This document shows, one piece after another, positions 11,801 to 18,794 of a DNA stretch of 64,000 nt. The notes under the pieces were generated by a model. That model ran no database searches, was not told where the DNA came from, and saw only the letters and a program-made list of their open reading frames with translations. The translations under genes and the position numbers were made by a program. Source of the stretch: Symsagittifera roscoffensis (lineage: Eukaryota; Xenacoelomorpha; Acoela; Convolutidae). How positions within the stretch are numbered: position 1 is the stretch's first letter; each line of letters begins with the position of its first letter. The stretch lies in NCBI RefSeq assembly GCF_963678635.1, contig NC_087067.1:33144401-33208400 (forward strand). Reading direction: 5' to 3'.

Positions 11801-12137
11801 TGCATTACCAGACACCTTAAGTCGAAATACACCACCTGAATTACTTACACGAAAAACAACAGTTGAAATACCCAAAAACATAAAATTCTACCTTGCAGAA
11901 AACGAAACATCACCCCGATTGGAATGCAAATATGCAGTAAAAACTGATATTGAACAATCACAAATAAATAATTTACAACATTTCCCACTTTATTTAGATT
12001 GTCAAAATAATCATTATGAAGTTGATCTACTTGGAACATCAACTTTCAAACCAATCCCATATTCTCAATGGAAAAAAATAACACCCAACAAAAACGAACA
12101 AAACAACACCCGCCTAAGAAAGACCATTTTCCACTAA
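5811..12137 (+). CDS. gag-pol: Gag-protease-reverse transcriptase-RNase H polyprotein (ORF2)
   Basis: 2108 residues in one frame. The N-terminal 560 residues are Asn/Gln/Thr-rich. A retrotransposon capsid-like region lies near 595-760 (VFTGTDPEYSVEDYL, then KWFSVLP and FSKMFDSERN). A CCHC zinc knuckle (CNYCRRYGHSISEC) lies at about 842-855. Residues about 885-1085 form a long Ser/Asn/Arg/Tyr-rich segment, probably disordered and RNA-binding. The aspartic protease motif is DSG at 1229-1231 (LIDSGAES). Reverse transcriptase has YLDD at 1737-1740. RNase H shows DAS near 1886, then RE and TDHK. No stop or frameshift separates Gag from Pol, unlike many retroelements, so Gag:Pol ratio must be set otherwise. 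Integrase is not in this frame but in the overlapping -1 frame. Confidence 0.93.
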   Translation: MSSTHTPGEETPDDDEIFPFIVDADTDRGQHIFCQNLLVNLFEPGISPCKTEFPDVKIKRQIIDHYLKDICNITQQYGIYSIEFTSPNHNNRKYTIQTDDLDLEFSKVFSEYIKSIQYQNSQRANSIFTNEVFAIIYSYISILENEIPITNVSPTETSKHLRVRHEITLLSSYLNIIKENFTKDDVSQHTKHDLQKILAWFIIDYFTHNIDLIAQARKNFRPQNSNDDTAITEQSDYVWDPEWSHPAFISFPQSISSQAISTISYIRDYVRVIPLTIDATPLNYNTFLPDTQNNSLNSTVIHNENLNGTRNLTQQDIQTPSHFINEEIVHTTTTQQSISPIRPNLTTPRNTNPSQTQVTLQSTVKPSVAPKYSHMDYQTYRPMTIPSKTRKTFTRNNFTDHNYNYTHPSKTYNQPQRNFNQYTRSRNWDNPMTQPNSINFQTNPPQDHSENYPFFQQNKNKKQTSYQMDYLSSDDDFLQPDIFAPNTQEYRRQRIQRTRTNHRIFSPQPIDAQHQQPIQQQNLINLQSFQPIQQQNPMTAHSYQASQMQNEIPLPYYLQQHEITRNQLSNFSQMPNAAESLQMTMNPYLMGGSSITSNKPLMVFTGTDPEYSVEDYLNAVTANLILNIGPEPINTPLHQNWIHRRTALIQTTLDGAAQKWFSVLPLEIKSNWKRFTQEFSKMFDSERNKQQQRVLCNEIRRLPNETIKQIAVRIETLVRKAYSLNTHDYKNTKMTEILMMTLTPQLRKIAIKKRASHPSSIREPDLDFRKLVDKLEQAEITMKLEETENLKLQYVNRIETTPTNINNIQESETDLVEKITEILNIYEKNPNFKGKPSFKKWCNYCRRYGHSISECRQKQQDNQNKPQKYKEPNKSFYQYMKKDQNLPNKTVHSNNSSGKPLPNNTNYTRNQSPYNSSYRGRSPERRNTNNSSQNHYNRPNSRNNYSRSNSNTQRFVSRSNSQSRNNYYPNNQSRNSSYNRNRNYSYNRNRSYSNNRNQNYPNSQSRNNSYNRSNYNRPNNNYQNRSRNNSQNRHSSYNNRYRNYSQSPHRNNNNYNNSNNRHRSSTPKHQRQINQVQSNPETTSDPPGIDDTVTDTLQLNQINCTSSDSESDTENTLSINMIKVENDYESVIYEQPFSSHIYENQSEFLQNYYTTPINSTPTTQETNEINTTDQTNKNTKTKCLNTNHIYQNIQKEQPKEKIWTIPFLLESPRNKEFQPPDLEIDFLIDSGAESNIINIPTWNEIKTLHPKLTPLETSSKLATAQGSTLINYGKIQLFLLPTRTMEQSKTLNKPFKQIFHITDIKYNIIGIPFISKYIPTINILNSKILIKDKYTKTKETSLTFFQRLNKQPPFFSKFYPIFNQQRKHLKPLSGNIYNFSIKQVHQYDKEQNKQKFYMSEFEFKPIHKFFKITISSIKYLKNSNSDIISLHVYNNTPYQVTLPLGLLGYCETNATISPIHEKAYRVNNILQLLDICQSTILNEELSINNIISNENRNTDYFTKTPYFKPTFNISNYTEDQQKFLTMFNFQHSQITQDEFEKLAKQLIKYSSVYATSKFDVGKISSSLHLPLKPDAVFKKQRASKVPIHLHDKVNRLLDILEQYNIISPVNKEEQPKGNTFINPVIILAKGESLKIVLDARYLNSLIDESKCNWPIEPIQVILTKINGKYFTTADMNSAYNQMPLDEQSRRLTQFVIGNQQYEFNRLFYGISIGPAAFSAFMSKIFRPLILKKNAITYLDDVFMQSQTKDEMFNVLEKYHQILQNENLKAAPDKSHFFLTRVKFLGHNIERKTITPLKSRIDAIQKLQPPTNKKKIQEFLGMLNFLSKYVYKMQLYLRPFYNILRQQNNFEWNTEHQTRFEEVKKLLTEQISNTIPDSNQPFYAMCDASNFGIGAALLQSHNGTNKMNLISANSRLFTQAELRLSTLMRECTAIIYTLTEYEFLILGSKHPTVLFTDHKPIIFLFTQKSNPNHRVYRFQLILMKFPNLHIVWTAGKNLALPDTLSRNTPPELLTRKTTVEIPKNIKFYLAENETSPRLECKYAVKTDIEQSQINNLQHFPLYLDCQNNHYEVDLLGTSTFKPIPYSQWKKITPNKNEQNNTRLRKTIFH
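12068..12137 (+). promoter_or_regulatory. Possible -1 frameshift window before integrase
   Basis: ORF2 and the integrase frame overlap by 70 nt and differ by -1. GGAAAAAAAT at 12070-12079 and CAAAAAC at 12089-12095 are near-matches to slippery heptamers, but neither is a perfect X-XXY-YYZ in the zero frame. The ATG at 12068 would equally allow reinitiation. A recent single-base mutation is the other explanation. Confidence 0.35.
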
Positions 12138-14032
12138 TTGAAAAAGAAGATTTAACTGATAAAATAAATTTATCAGGACCACAAACAAATGATTCAAAAT
12201 ACACAATAAATCAAGTTTTTGACCTTCACGACCCACTTGATACAATACCTTTATCTAAATTAGAAATCGAAAACATTTTTCTCCCCCCAACAGAAATAAT
12301 TACAATTTCAACACTGAAACAATATCAAAACCTTGACCCAGTAATTCGACAACTGAAATCATGGCACAAATATAAAACTAAACCTATCAAAGCAGATTCA
12401 ACCATTCTAGGAAACAAAACACTCCTCCGATACTTTCGCAAATTTAACAACACAACAATTAACGAAAATACAGACCTTTTAGAGTATAACCTGAATGAAT
12501 CTACAGTTCCATGTCTCCCTTTCAGTATGATTCTTATAGCTTTTAATATTTCACATACACAAAATATTAAAGGACACTCTGGATCAGAGAAAACATATTC
12601 AAATTTTATACAAAATTTTTACTTCCCAAATGCACCAATTTGGATAAAAGTACTATGCAATGACTGTATAGTATGTCAACTAAATAAACCTTACCCAAAT
12701 CAAAAACAAATAGCACAAAAACAAGATTTTAAAGGACAAAGTTTGTACTTTAATCATCGTATCTCATTTGATACTAAAGGACCAATTTCACCCTCATCAG
12801 AAGGAAACTCGTACATTATGGTAATTGTTGACGCATTTACACATTATGTAGCACTTAACCCAGTACCACATTGTAACGCTTATTACGCTTACACAACACT
12901 CTATGAACACTGGATAGCAAAATTCGGACTACCAGAAATTTTAGTTACAGACAACGTTACAGAATTCATAAATAATGAAATTATCACACTATGTCATTTA
13001 TATAACATTAAACACAAACCACGTACATCTCATGCACCTTGGACAAACGGCTTAGTCGAAGGTATGAACCGTTCATTACAAGAATATCTTAGATGTATCA
13101 TCAACGGAAATGATACAAAATATACCGAATGGTCAGCAGATGTAAAATTATTTCCCTTAGCGTATAATTCACAAACTACGACAACTTTAGGAATGTCACC
13201 ATACGAAATGGTTTTTAACCAAAAGCCACGCAAACCAATAATGTTTACAGCAAATTCTCATAAAAACGCACAAGGTTATTGTCAACCAAATAAAGACTCA
13301 ATTTGTTATAACCTACCTTTACATACACACGATGAAGATCATTTTCATCACCCACAAATTCTTAAACTAGCCTCCGGTACACACACCGAATGGATTCTAA
13401 ATAGAGATAAAAAACACAATGAAATTTATCAAAAAATAACAAAAAAGTTATTACAAAGACAAAACATTAATGAACAAATCAATTCACGTTTTACACCAGC
13501 CTCCGAATTAAAAATTGGAACATTTGTTTTAATACCTAATTTTAATACTCAAAAAGGAATTTCTAAAAAATTACAACCCCTTCGAAAAGGACCATACCAA
13601 ATAATTGCAAAACCCACTGATGTCACATATAAAATTACCGACTCAAACAAAAAAGAAATCGTTCAACATCGAAACAACCTATTACCTTATTACCCAAAGG
13701 AACACGCACTCCGCGAATTAACTCAATTATATTCTTTCACAGGATTAAAAATCATTCAAAATGAACCACATCTGAAAAACACAGAACAAAATGATAACCC
13801 CACCGAAAATCAAAACACAAAACCAACCGCCACCAAAAACAATACACAAAACCATAAAGAATCCCCAAAACAAAGAAAAAATAGAAAAATGACCGAACAA
13901 ATAATACCCCAAGAACAAATCGACAAATCAGAAAATAGAAAAACAACAAGACTCCGAAATCAACCACGTAAAAACTATAAAATATTCATCCCCCAATCTA
14001 AAATTTTAAAGAAAGTGGAATTTCAAAAGTAA
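12068..14032 (+). CDS. int: Integrase (ORF3)
   Basis: 654 residues. A zinc-binding HHCC module lies at about 163-204 (HTQNIKGH, then CNDCIVC). The catalytic core has D235 (SFDTKGP), D295 (VTDNVTEF) and E331 (LVEGMNRSLQEY); exactly 35 residues separate the last two, the DD35E spacing. A GPY motif at 508-510 (LRKGPYQII) marks the C-terminal domain typical of gypsy and gammaretroviral integrases. The last 110 residues are Asn/Lys/Gln-rich with no chromodomain that I can see. Integrase joins element DNA to the host genome. Having it outside the RT frame is unusual, and expression needs a -1 shift or reinitiation. Confidence 0.9.
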   Translation: MEKNNTQQKRTKQHPPKKDHFPLIEKEDLTDKINLSGPQTNDSKYTINQVFDLHDPLDTIPLSKLEIENIFLPPTEIITISTLKQYQNLDPVIRQLKSWHKYKTKPIKADSTILGNKTLLRYFRKFNNTTINENTDLLEYNLNESTVPCLPFSMILIAFNISHTQNIKGHSGSEKTYSNFIQNFYFPNAPIWIKVLCNDCIVCQLNKPYPNQKQIAQKQDFKGQSLYFNHRISFDTKGPISPSSEGNSYIMVIVDAFTHYVALNPVPHCNAYYAYTTLYEHWIAKFGLPEILVTDNVTEFINNEIITLCHLYNIKHKPRTSHAPWTNGLVEGMNRSLQEYLRCIINGNDTKYTEWSADVKLFPLAYNSQTTTTLGMSPYEMVFNQKPRKPIMFTANSHKNAQGYCQPNKDSICYNLPLHTHDEDHFHHPQILKLASGTHTEWILNRDKKHNEIYQKITKKLLQRQNINEQINSRFTPASELKIGTFVLIPNFNTQKGISKKLQPLRKGPYQIIAKPTDVTYKITDSNKKEIVQHRNNLLPYYPKEHALRELTQLYSFTGLKIIQNEPHLKNTEQNDNPTENQNTKPTATKNNTQNHKESPKQRKNRKMTEQIIPQEQIDKSENRKTTRLRNQPRKNYKIFIPQSKILKKVEFQK

Positions 14033-14630
14033 TTTTAACATTATGCTTCACAATCTTGAAACCTCCGAAACATTTTTCATTTACATCTTTCAAAATAACA
14101 TGCTGACAAGTACGTAATAATTCTAGTTCAAAATAGACCAATAGGATTCATCCAATCCGTCACTTTCTCTAACTCAAACTAAGACCAATTAGACGAATCA
14201 TATAGAACTCCAGGCACATCTATAACTATAACTTTACGACCTCCAGGTCAAAAATAAGCAAACCACTCCAACTTGACAACTAAAATAAATATCACCATAA
14301 TACCGTACCCCTCCCTTATCTAATAACCCAAAGATCAACAATATTTCCCCAACTCAGACCACGAATACCCCCAAAGCAAATTTGTTAACTTAGCCTAAAG
14401 TAACAAAATGAACATTTTAATTAGCCTAAAGTATAAAAATCTCACCATACCCCGGATCATTTGACAAACAAAAATAAAGAAAAAGACGACCTCCCAGTCA
14501 CCATAAAAATTGCCCCCAACAATTTTTTACAAAACTCAACCCACTTGTCAAAAAACTAATAAATAATCCGACCACACTAGAAAATCGCCTCAAACAGCAA
14601 AAAATATTCGACCAAGAGATCATTTCTTAA
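14033..14630 (+). other. Non-coding gap between integrase and accessory genes
   Basis: About 600 nt without a supported gene. TTAGCCTAAAGTA occurs twice, at 14390-14402 and 14421-14433, and GACCTCC-like motifs recur. Its end merges into a pyrimidine-rich stretch, CTCTTCTCTCAATCAG at 14633-14648, that looks like a 3' splice site for a subgenomic RNA of the downstream genes. Confidence 0.4.
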
Positions 14631-14861
14631 ATGCTCTTCTCTCAATCAGTTACTCAAATACTCATAAATCTTAAACATTTTTTTACAATACTTGAATCCT
14701 TTATAATATTTCTTTTTGATATACTTGAATCTTTTCTAATAATCCTAATCATTTTTTGTAACATTTTTTTAATTTTCTACACTATTCTCGAACTATTCCT
14801 CCAACTTTCCAAAACCCTTGATTACATCCACAGGTACGAGTCATATAACTTGTCTAAATGA
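14631..14861 (+). CDS. Small hydrophobic protein A (ORF4)
   Basis: 76 residues, dominated by Ile/Leu/Phe from about residue 17 to 60 (ESFIIFLFDILESFLIILII and onward), enough for one long or two close membrane segments. The polar tail is HRYESYNLSK. It repeats an ILE(S/L)F pattern (TILESFIIF, DILESFLII, TILELFLQL) about every 17-30 residues, suggesting internal duplication. Its stop overlaps the next ATG as ATGA. No family recognised. Low-complexity AT-rich DNA can mimic membrane proteins, so coding status is moderate, but the coupling to ORF5 supports it. Confidence 0.45.
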   Translation: MLFSQSVTQILINLKHFFTILESFIIFLFDILESFLIILIIFCNIFLIFYTILELFLQLSKTLDYIHRYESYNLSK

Positions 14862-15046
14862 TACGAACAATTTTCAGTAGAACCGATATTTTTTTATTGT
14901 TTGTAATTTTCATAGCATTCTTATCATCCCTCATTTTGACCATCTGTAAATGTATAAAGAAAGCAATCCTCACATTTGCCCTAGCAACAGTCCTTCTAAT
15001 TCTTTTTTTGGAAGAATATTATAATAAACACAAAATTTCTCACTAA
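14858..15046 (+). CDS. Small hydrophobic protein B (ORF5)
   Basis: 62 residues starting in the ATGA overlap with ORF4. Two predicted membrane spans are visible: about residues 10-30 (DIFLLFVIFIAFLSSLILTI) and 36-53 (KAILTFALATVLLILFLEE), separated by a short CKCIKK turn; the ends are polar and basic. This two-span hairpin resembles viroporin-like accessory proteins in layout only. Function unknown. It lies just upstream of the ATG-less frame and the envelope-like gene. Confidence 0.45.
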   Translation: MIRTIFSRTDIFLLFVIFIAFLSSLILTICKCIKKAILTFALATVLLILFLEEYYNKHKISH

Positions 15047-15054
15047 AGTAATAA

Positions 15055-16188
15055 TTCAAAAAACCATCAAAAATTGCTACCCAACAGTCACAGAATCAGT
15101 CTTCACCGACATCATCCCAAGATAACCAAACACCACCTTCAACTACTCAAAATCCTCAAACATCTACACGAATTTCTTTTCAAGACAATCCATACACTTT
15201 TGAAGAACGACATGCTCGTTTATCAGAACCACTAGAACCAGTTCAACGACAAGCACCTTTAAGCGAACCAACATATAACCTATATCCAACACTACCACAA
15301 GAACTAAGTAGAATAAAAAATTCTAGTCAAAACCAAAATACAGTCGAAATAAATAGACAAATTATACATCCTCGACGAAACAGAAATTTTCAAACTCCCC
15401 GAGTTCATTTTGATATACCTCAATCCCCATCACAAAACACTCCAGAAAACCCCATTGGTATATTACCAGAAACCCCTACGCTTCTTTCACAACGTAGCAC
15501 CTCAAGCCTACCATCAGATTACTTAGGTTCAACACCAACATCTGAGCAAATACGTGAAAATCCTTTCAACCCCACAAACCAAACATCACGATTCCCATAT
15601 TGGACTACACATTCATTTACACAAGGTGAACCAAATTTAGTCAATGACCCCATAGATATTTCTACGGATACAACAACATCCTCATCACTACCAGAAACAT
15701 TATCACTACCATCAACACCATCAATAAGCCAGTTTTCACCACCACCCTTTAACTTAAATTTTCCAAATAATCTCGACGCCAGATATCGAGAACAATCATC
15801 AATAAATATTCCTTTAAGACTAGATTGGAATACATTTACAGCACCTCCACCACTATTTGGACAACATCAAGAAAGTAACCGCCTTCATAACTGGGCACTT
15901 AATAGATTACAATATCGCCAAGATATTCACAACGATATCCGTGATCACAATATTCAAATACTCCAACAAAACAGTTTACAATTAAAGTTTGAAATCACAG
16001 TTAAGTTAAATAATATTACCCAACATCCCTACCCATTAAATCCACCTAACATAACAGCTCAATCACTACCACCACCGTTTATAACTACTGAAGTAATATA
16101 CAAATACGACAGATATACCAAAAACACAATTGGCTACATTACATTTTATAATCCATACTCAGGATTATCATACACATGTATATTCTAA
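15055..16188 (+). CDS. Long reading frame with no usual start codon (ORF6)
   Basis: An uninterrupted frame of 377 codons between a TAA at 15052-15054 and a TAA at 16186-16188. I found no in-frame ATG, GTG, TTG or CTG. It would encode a Ser/Pro/Thr/Gln/Asn-rich protein for about 260 residues (such as STSSLPSDYLGSTPTSEQ), then a more ordered end with WNTFTAPPPLFG, RLHNWALNRLQYRQDI and a C-terminus YNPYSGLSYTCIF. Codon use is like the neighbours. An ATT at 15073-15075 has A at -3 and G at +4, a good context for a near-cognate start; splicing onto an upstream exon is the alternative. It overlaps the envelope-like gene by 13 nt. Resembles no family I recognise. Confidence 0.65.
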   Translation, partial: FKKPSKIATQQSQNQSSPTSSQDNQTPPSTTQNPQTSTRISFQDNPYTFEERHARLSEPLEPVQRQAPLSEPTYNLYPTLPQELSRIKNSSQNQNTVEINRQIIHPRRNRNFQTPRVHFDIPQSPSQNTPENPIGILPETPTLLSQRSTSSLPSDYLGSTPTSEQIRENPFNPTNQTSRFPYWTTHSFTQGEPNLVNDPIDISTDTTTSSSLPETLSLPSTPSISQFSPPPFNLNFPNNLDARYREQSSINIPLRLDWNTFTAPPPLFGQHQESNRLHNWALNRLQYRQDIHNDIRDHNIQILQQNSLQLKFEITVKLNNITQHPYPLNPPNITAQSLPPPFITTEVIYKYDRYTKNTIGYITFYNPYSGLSYTCIF

Positions 16189-18794
16189 AATTATTAATTT
16201 TTCTCCAACTCCTTTTTCTAGTAATCTCAAATCAAAACATAAACCCTTCTCCTCGTACAGGACCACAAGATTTATTAGTAACACATTACGATTGTGAAGA
16301 AAATGAACAAAAAACACTACATAAATATGCAATAAATCAAGTATCACAATGTGAAACAGAACCACAAGCTATAGAAACCACAGATGTAATAGCAACACTC
16401 TATTCAAAAGCCCGAGCAACAACAGTTACAGGTTATAAATTCACAGCAACATTTTCCGAAAAGAAAGTACATTGTTCACAAGTCTCGAACGGAAACAAAA
16501 ACCGACTTGACCATGAATCATTCTATCAAAGTAATATAGAACGTCTTTTACATCTCAATCCCGACGATTGTAAAAATGAATTACTTAGACTAAACATCAC
16601 ACAAAATAAAAACTCCCAAAGAAAGTTAGTTAATTTTCAAGTTTTTTCAGACTCTGTACATCAATCACAACTTGAAAGACACCAAGGACATATAAAACTA
16701 GACGAAAAATACCCGTATAACGGCGCACACGGACGATTAACCTATGACCTACACGATAAACATTGGATACCACACATTGGTATAAATGACCCATCAAACT
16801 GCAAAGCAGACACAAAAAATAAAGGATACCAAGAAATAATGTTTTTCGATTGGAAAATACAACTCGAAAAAATACAACTAACACGAGATTTATCAGATAA
16901 TACAATGATCTATCAAGGAATCCGATTACCTTGTAAAAATGATCAAGGTTATTGCGACCCTACAACGAGAACACAAGCAACAATTGTTTGGTTCCCCGAA
17001 GATACATGTACAACATTTCAAGTAGCAAAAATACACGCTCGTATGATAAAATTTCACGAAAAATATTTTATACAATCAATTCCATATGAACAAGTCCATC
17101 CATCACGAAAACTAAGTTCTAATTTTAGAAACATAGACAATATAGAAAACAAATTGACACGTTTTCAAATATATCAAGAAACAGAACTTGCATGTAAATA
17201 CAGGAATCCACTTCACAGAACACAATACTCTGAAATATTAGTTGAATACGAAAAAGGATTCGACATGACCACTGGAAAAGTAAAAATCGACCCATATGCC
17301 ACAGGTCATCCTCCAAACGAAGGAACATCCTATATACCAGTTAATTTTGAAAAAAGCAACGGACAACCTGGTGGACATCTAAAACCCCATGACACCAGAA
17401 GCACACGCTTACAAGAATTATCACTAATGAATACTACATATTTCGGTAATATCCACTATGATATTCATTTAGATATGAAACTAGATTATACAATTATCCG
17501 AATTTTTCAAGAAATGTCACTCTCCGAATTAGAAACACTACACCACCTATGCGAATTAGAACGAACACAAATATTACAATCACTTGCACTAGCAGTATTA
17601 AAAATACCCTATGCAGGATACTTATTATCTGGAAATAGATCAAATTTTTTAGACTATGAAGGAAACATCTTATGGTTTTATACTTGTACTAAAAAAGTAT
17701 CACCACTATACGTTTTTGAAGATAAACGATGTTATAAAAGAATCCCTATCTTTTATAAGAATAAAGTACATTTCGTGGATACACTTTCACGAAGAACCTA
17801 TTTCTGGGATACCGCAGTCCCATGTGGATCAGAAAACAGCCACAATGTAGTACAACTAAACCCTGATGAAAATAAATATTATCTTCTCACTCCATATCCC
17901 ACATTAATGCAATCACTCAAAAAATTTTCACCAGAAAGCATTCGCGCTATTGCTCGAAACCCAAATATAGACTTACAATCAATAGGAATCTATTCAAAAT
18001 CAGATATTCAACATCACATTAGAACACAACAATTCCAAGAATTATTAACACAAATGGACACTATACAAAGACAATCAATAGACCAAAATTTACGCAAACT
18101 TGCAGAAACCGCAGGATTTGCCGATATCTACACGCAAGACTATAGCGGATATTTTAAAGACATTAAAGATTATATATATCTAAACGGTGAAAAATACCGT
18201 CCCCAAGATATATCACCAATTAACATTTTTAGCTTTGTTACACTCAAAAATGAGATCCTCGATTTTCTAGGATGGCCCTACTACATCTTAGAAAAATTGA
18301 CTATTTTATACGCAATGTTTAACTTTATTGGATTTCTTTTCTCACTTTTAAAAGGAATCTACAACCCATGTGCTATACACACACAAGTAAACAGACAAGC
18401 AAGCGTAGCACGCATACTCTTTGCAGGATTTTTTGGAATTTTTTCTACATCTATAAACAAAATTCTTTTAGACGCACAAATAAAAGAATATAACACAAAA
18501 ATAGCAACACGACAAAATACATACGACGAAGAACATAACAATGTAGACATAACGCCAACGGCACCACAATTACCACCCCTACCAAATAACCATCCACTAT
18601 CCCTAGTCCCACGAAATTTTCGAAATTTAGCCATCACACATAATCCAAATTTTCGACTCACCACATCACAAAGTCCCATCCAACATATAATAACACACCA
18701 GTCACAAGATGATAATACTTATGAACAAATTATTGAACAACCCCATACCACCGCTTTTCAGTCTCAAAATAATCATTTTTTTAGCCCACGATGA
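16176..18794 (+). CDS. env: Envelope-like glycoprotein (ORF7)
   Basis: 872 residues. A signal peptide covers residues 1-18. A long ectodomain follows with spaced cysteines, including an early pair around VTHYDCEEN and VSQCETE, and several N-glycosylation motifs. A hydrophobic segment lies near 700-727 (ILYAMFNFIGFLFSLL), and a second at about 744-762 (ARILFAGFFGIF). The C-terminal tail of about 110 residues contains PTAP (18555-18566), a known ESCRT-recruiting late-domain motif. The position after pol and the topology fit a membrane-fusion glycoprotein. The fold is uncertain: I suspect capture from a negative-strand RNA virus (chuvirus-like) rather than the baculovirus-F type of Drosophila gypsy, at low confidence. 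No break is visible. Confidence 0.75.
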   Translation: MYILKLLIFLQLLFLVISNQNINPSPRTGPQDLLVTHYDCEENEQKTLHKYAINQVSQCETEPQAIETTDVIATLYSKARATTVTGYKFTATFSEKKVHCSQVSNGNKNRLDHESFYQSNIERLLHLNPDDCKNELLRLNITQNKNSQRKLVNFQVFSDSVHQSQLERHQGHIKLDEKYPYNGAHGRLTYDLHDKHWIPHIGINDPSNCKADTKNKGYQEIMFFDWKIQLEKIQLTRDLSDNTMIYQGIRLPCKNDQGYCDPTTRTQATIVWFPEDTCTTFQVAKIHARMIKFHEKYFIQSIPYEQVHPSRKLSSNFRNIDNIENKLTRFQIYQETELACKYRNPLHRTQYSEILVEYEKGFDMTTGKVKIDPYATGHPPNEGTSYIPVNFEKSNGQPGGHLKPHDTRSTRLQELSLMNTTYFGNIHYDIHLDMKLDYTIIRIFQEMSLSELETLHHLCELERTQILQSLALAVLKIPYAGYLLSGNRSNFLDYEGNILWFYTCTKKVSPLYVFEDKRCYKRIPIFYKNKVHFVDTLSRRTYFWDTAVPCGSENSHNVVQLNPDENKYYLLTPYPTLMQSLKKFSPESIRAIARNPNIDLQSIGIYSKSDIQHHIRTQQFQELLTQMDTIQRQSIDQNLRKLAETAGFADIYTQDYSGYFKDIKDYIYLNGEKYRPQDISPINIFSFVTLKNEILDFLGWPYYILEKLTILYAMFNFIGFLFSLLKGIYNPCAIHTQVNRQASVARILFAGFFGIFSTSINKILLDAQIKEYNTKIATRQNTYDEEHNNVDITPTAPQLPPLPNNHPLSLVPRNFRNLAITHNPNFRLTTSQSPIQHIITHQSQDDNTYEQIIEQPHTTAFQSQNNHFFSPR

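Noticed and set aside
18359..18679. 106-codon minus-strand frame
   Set aside because: Antisense to the envelope-like gene's membrane segment and tail; no independent support.
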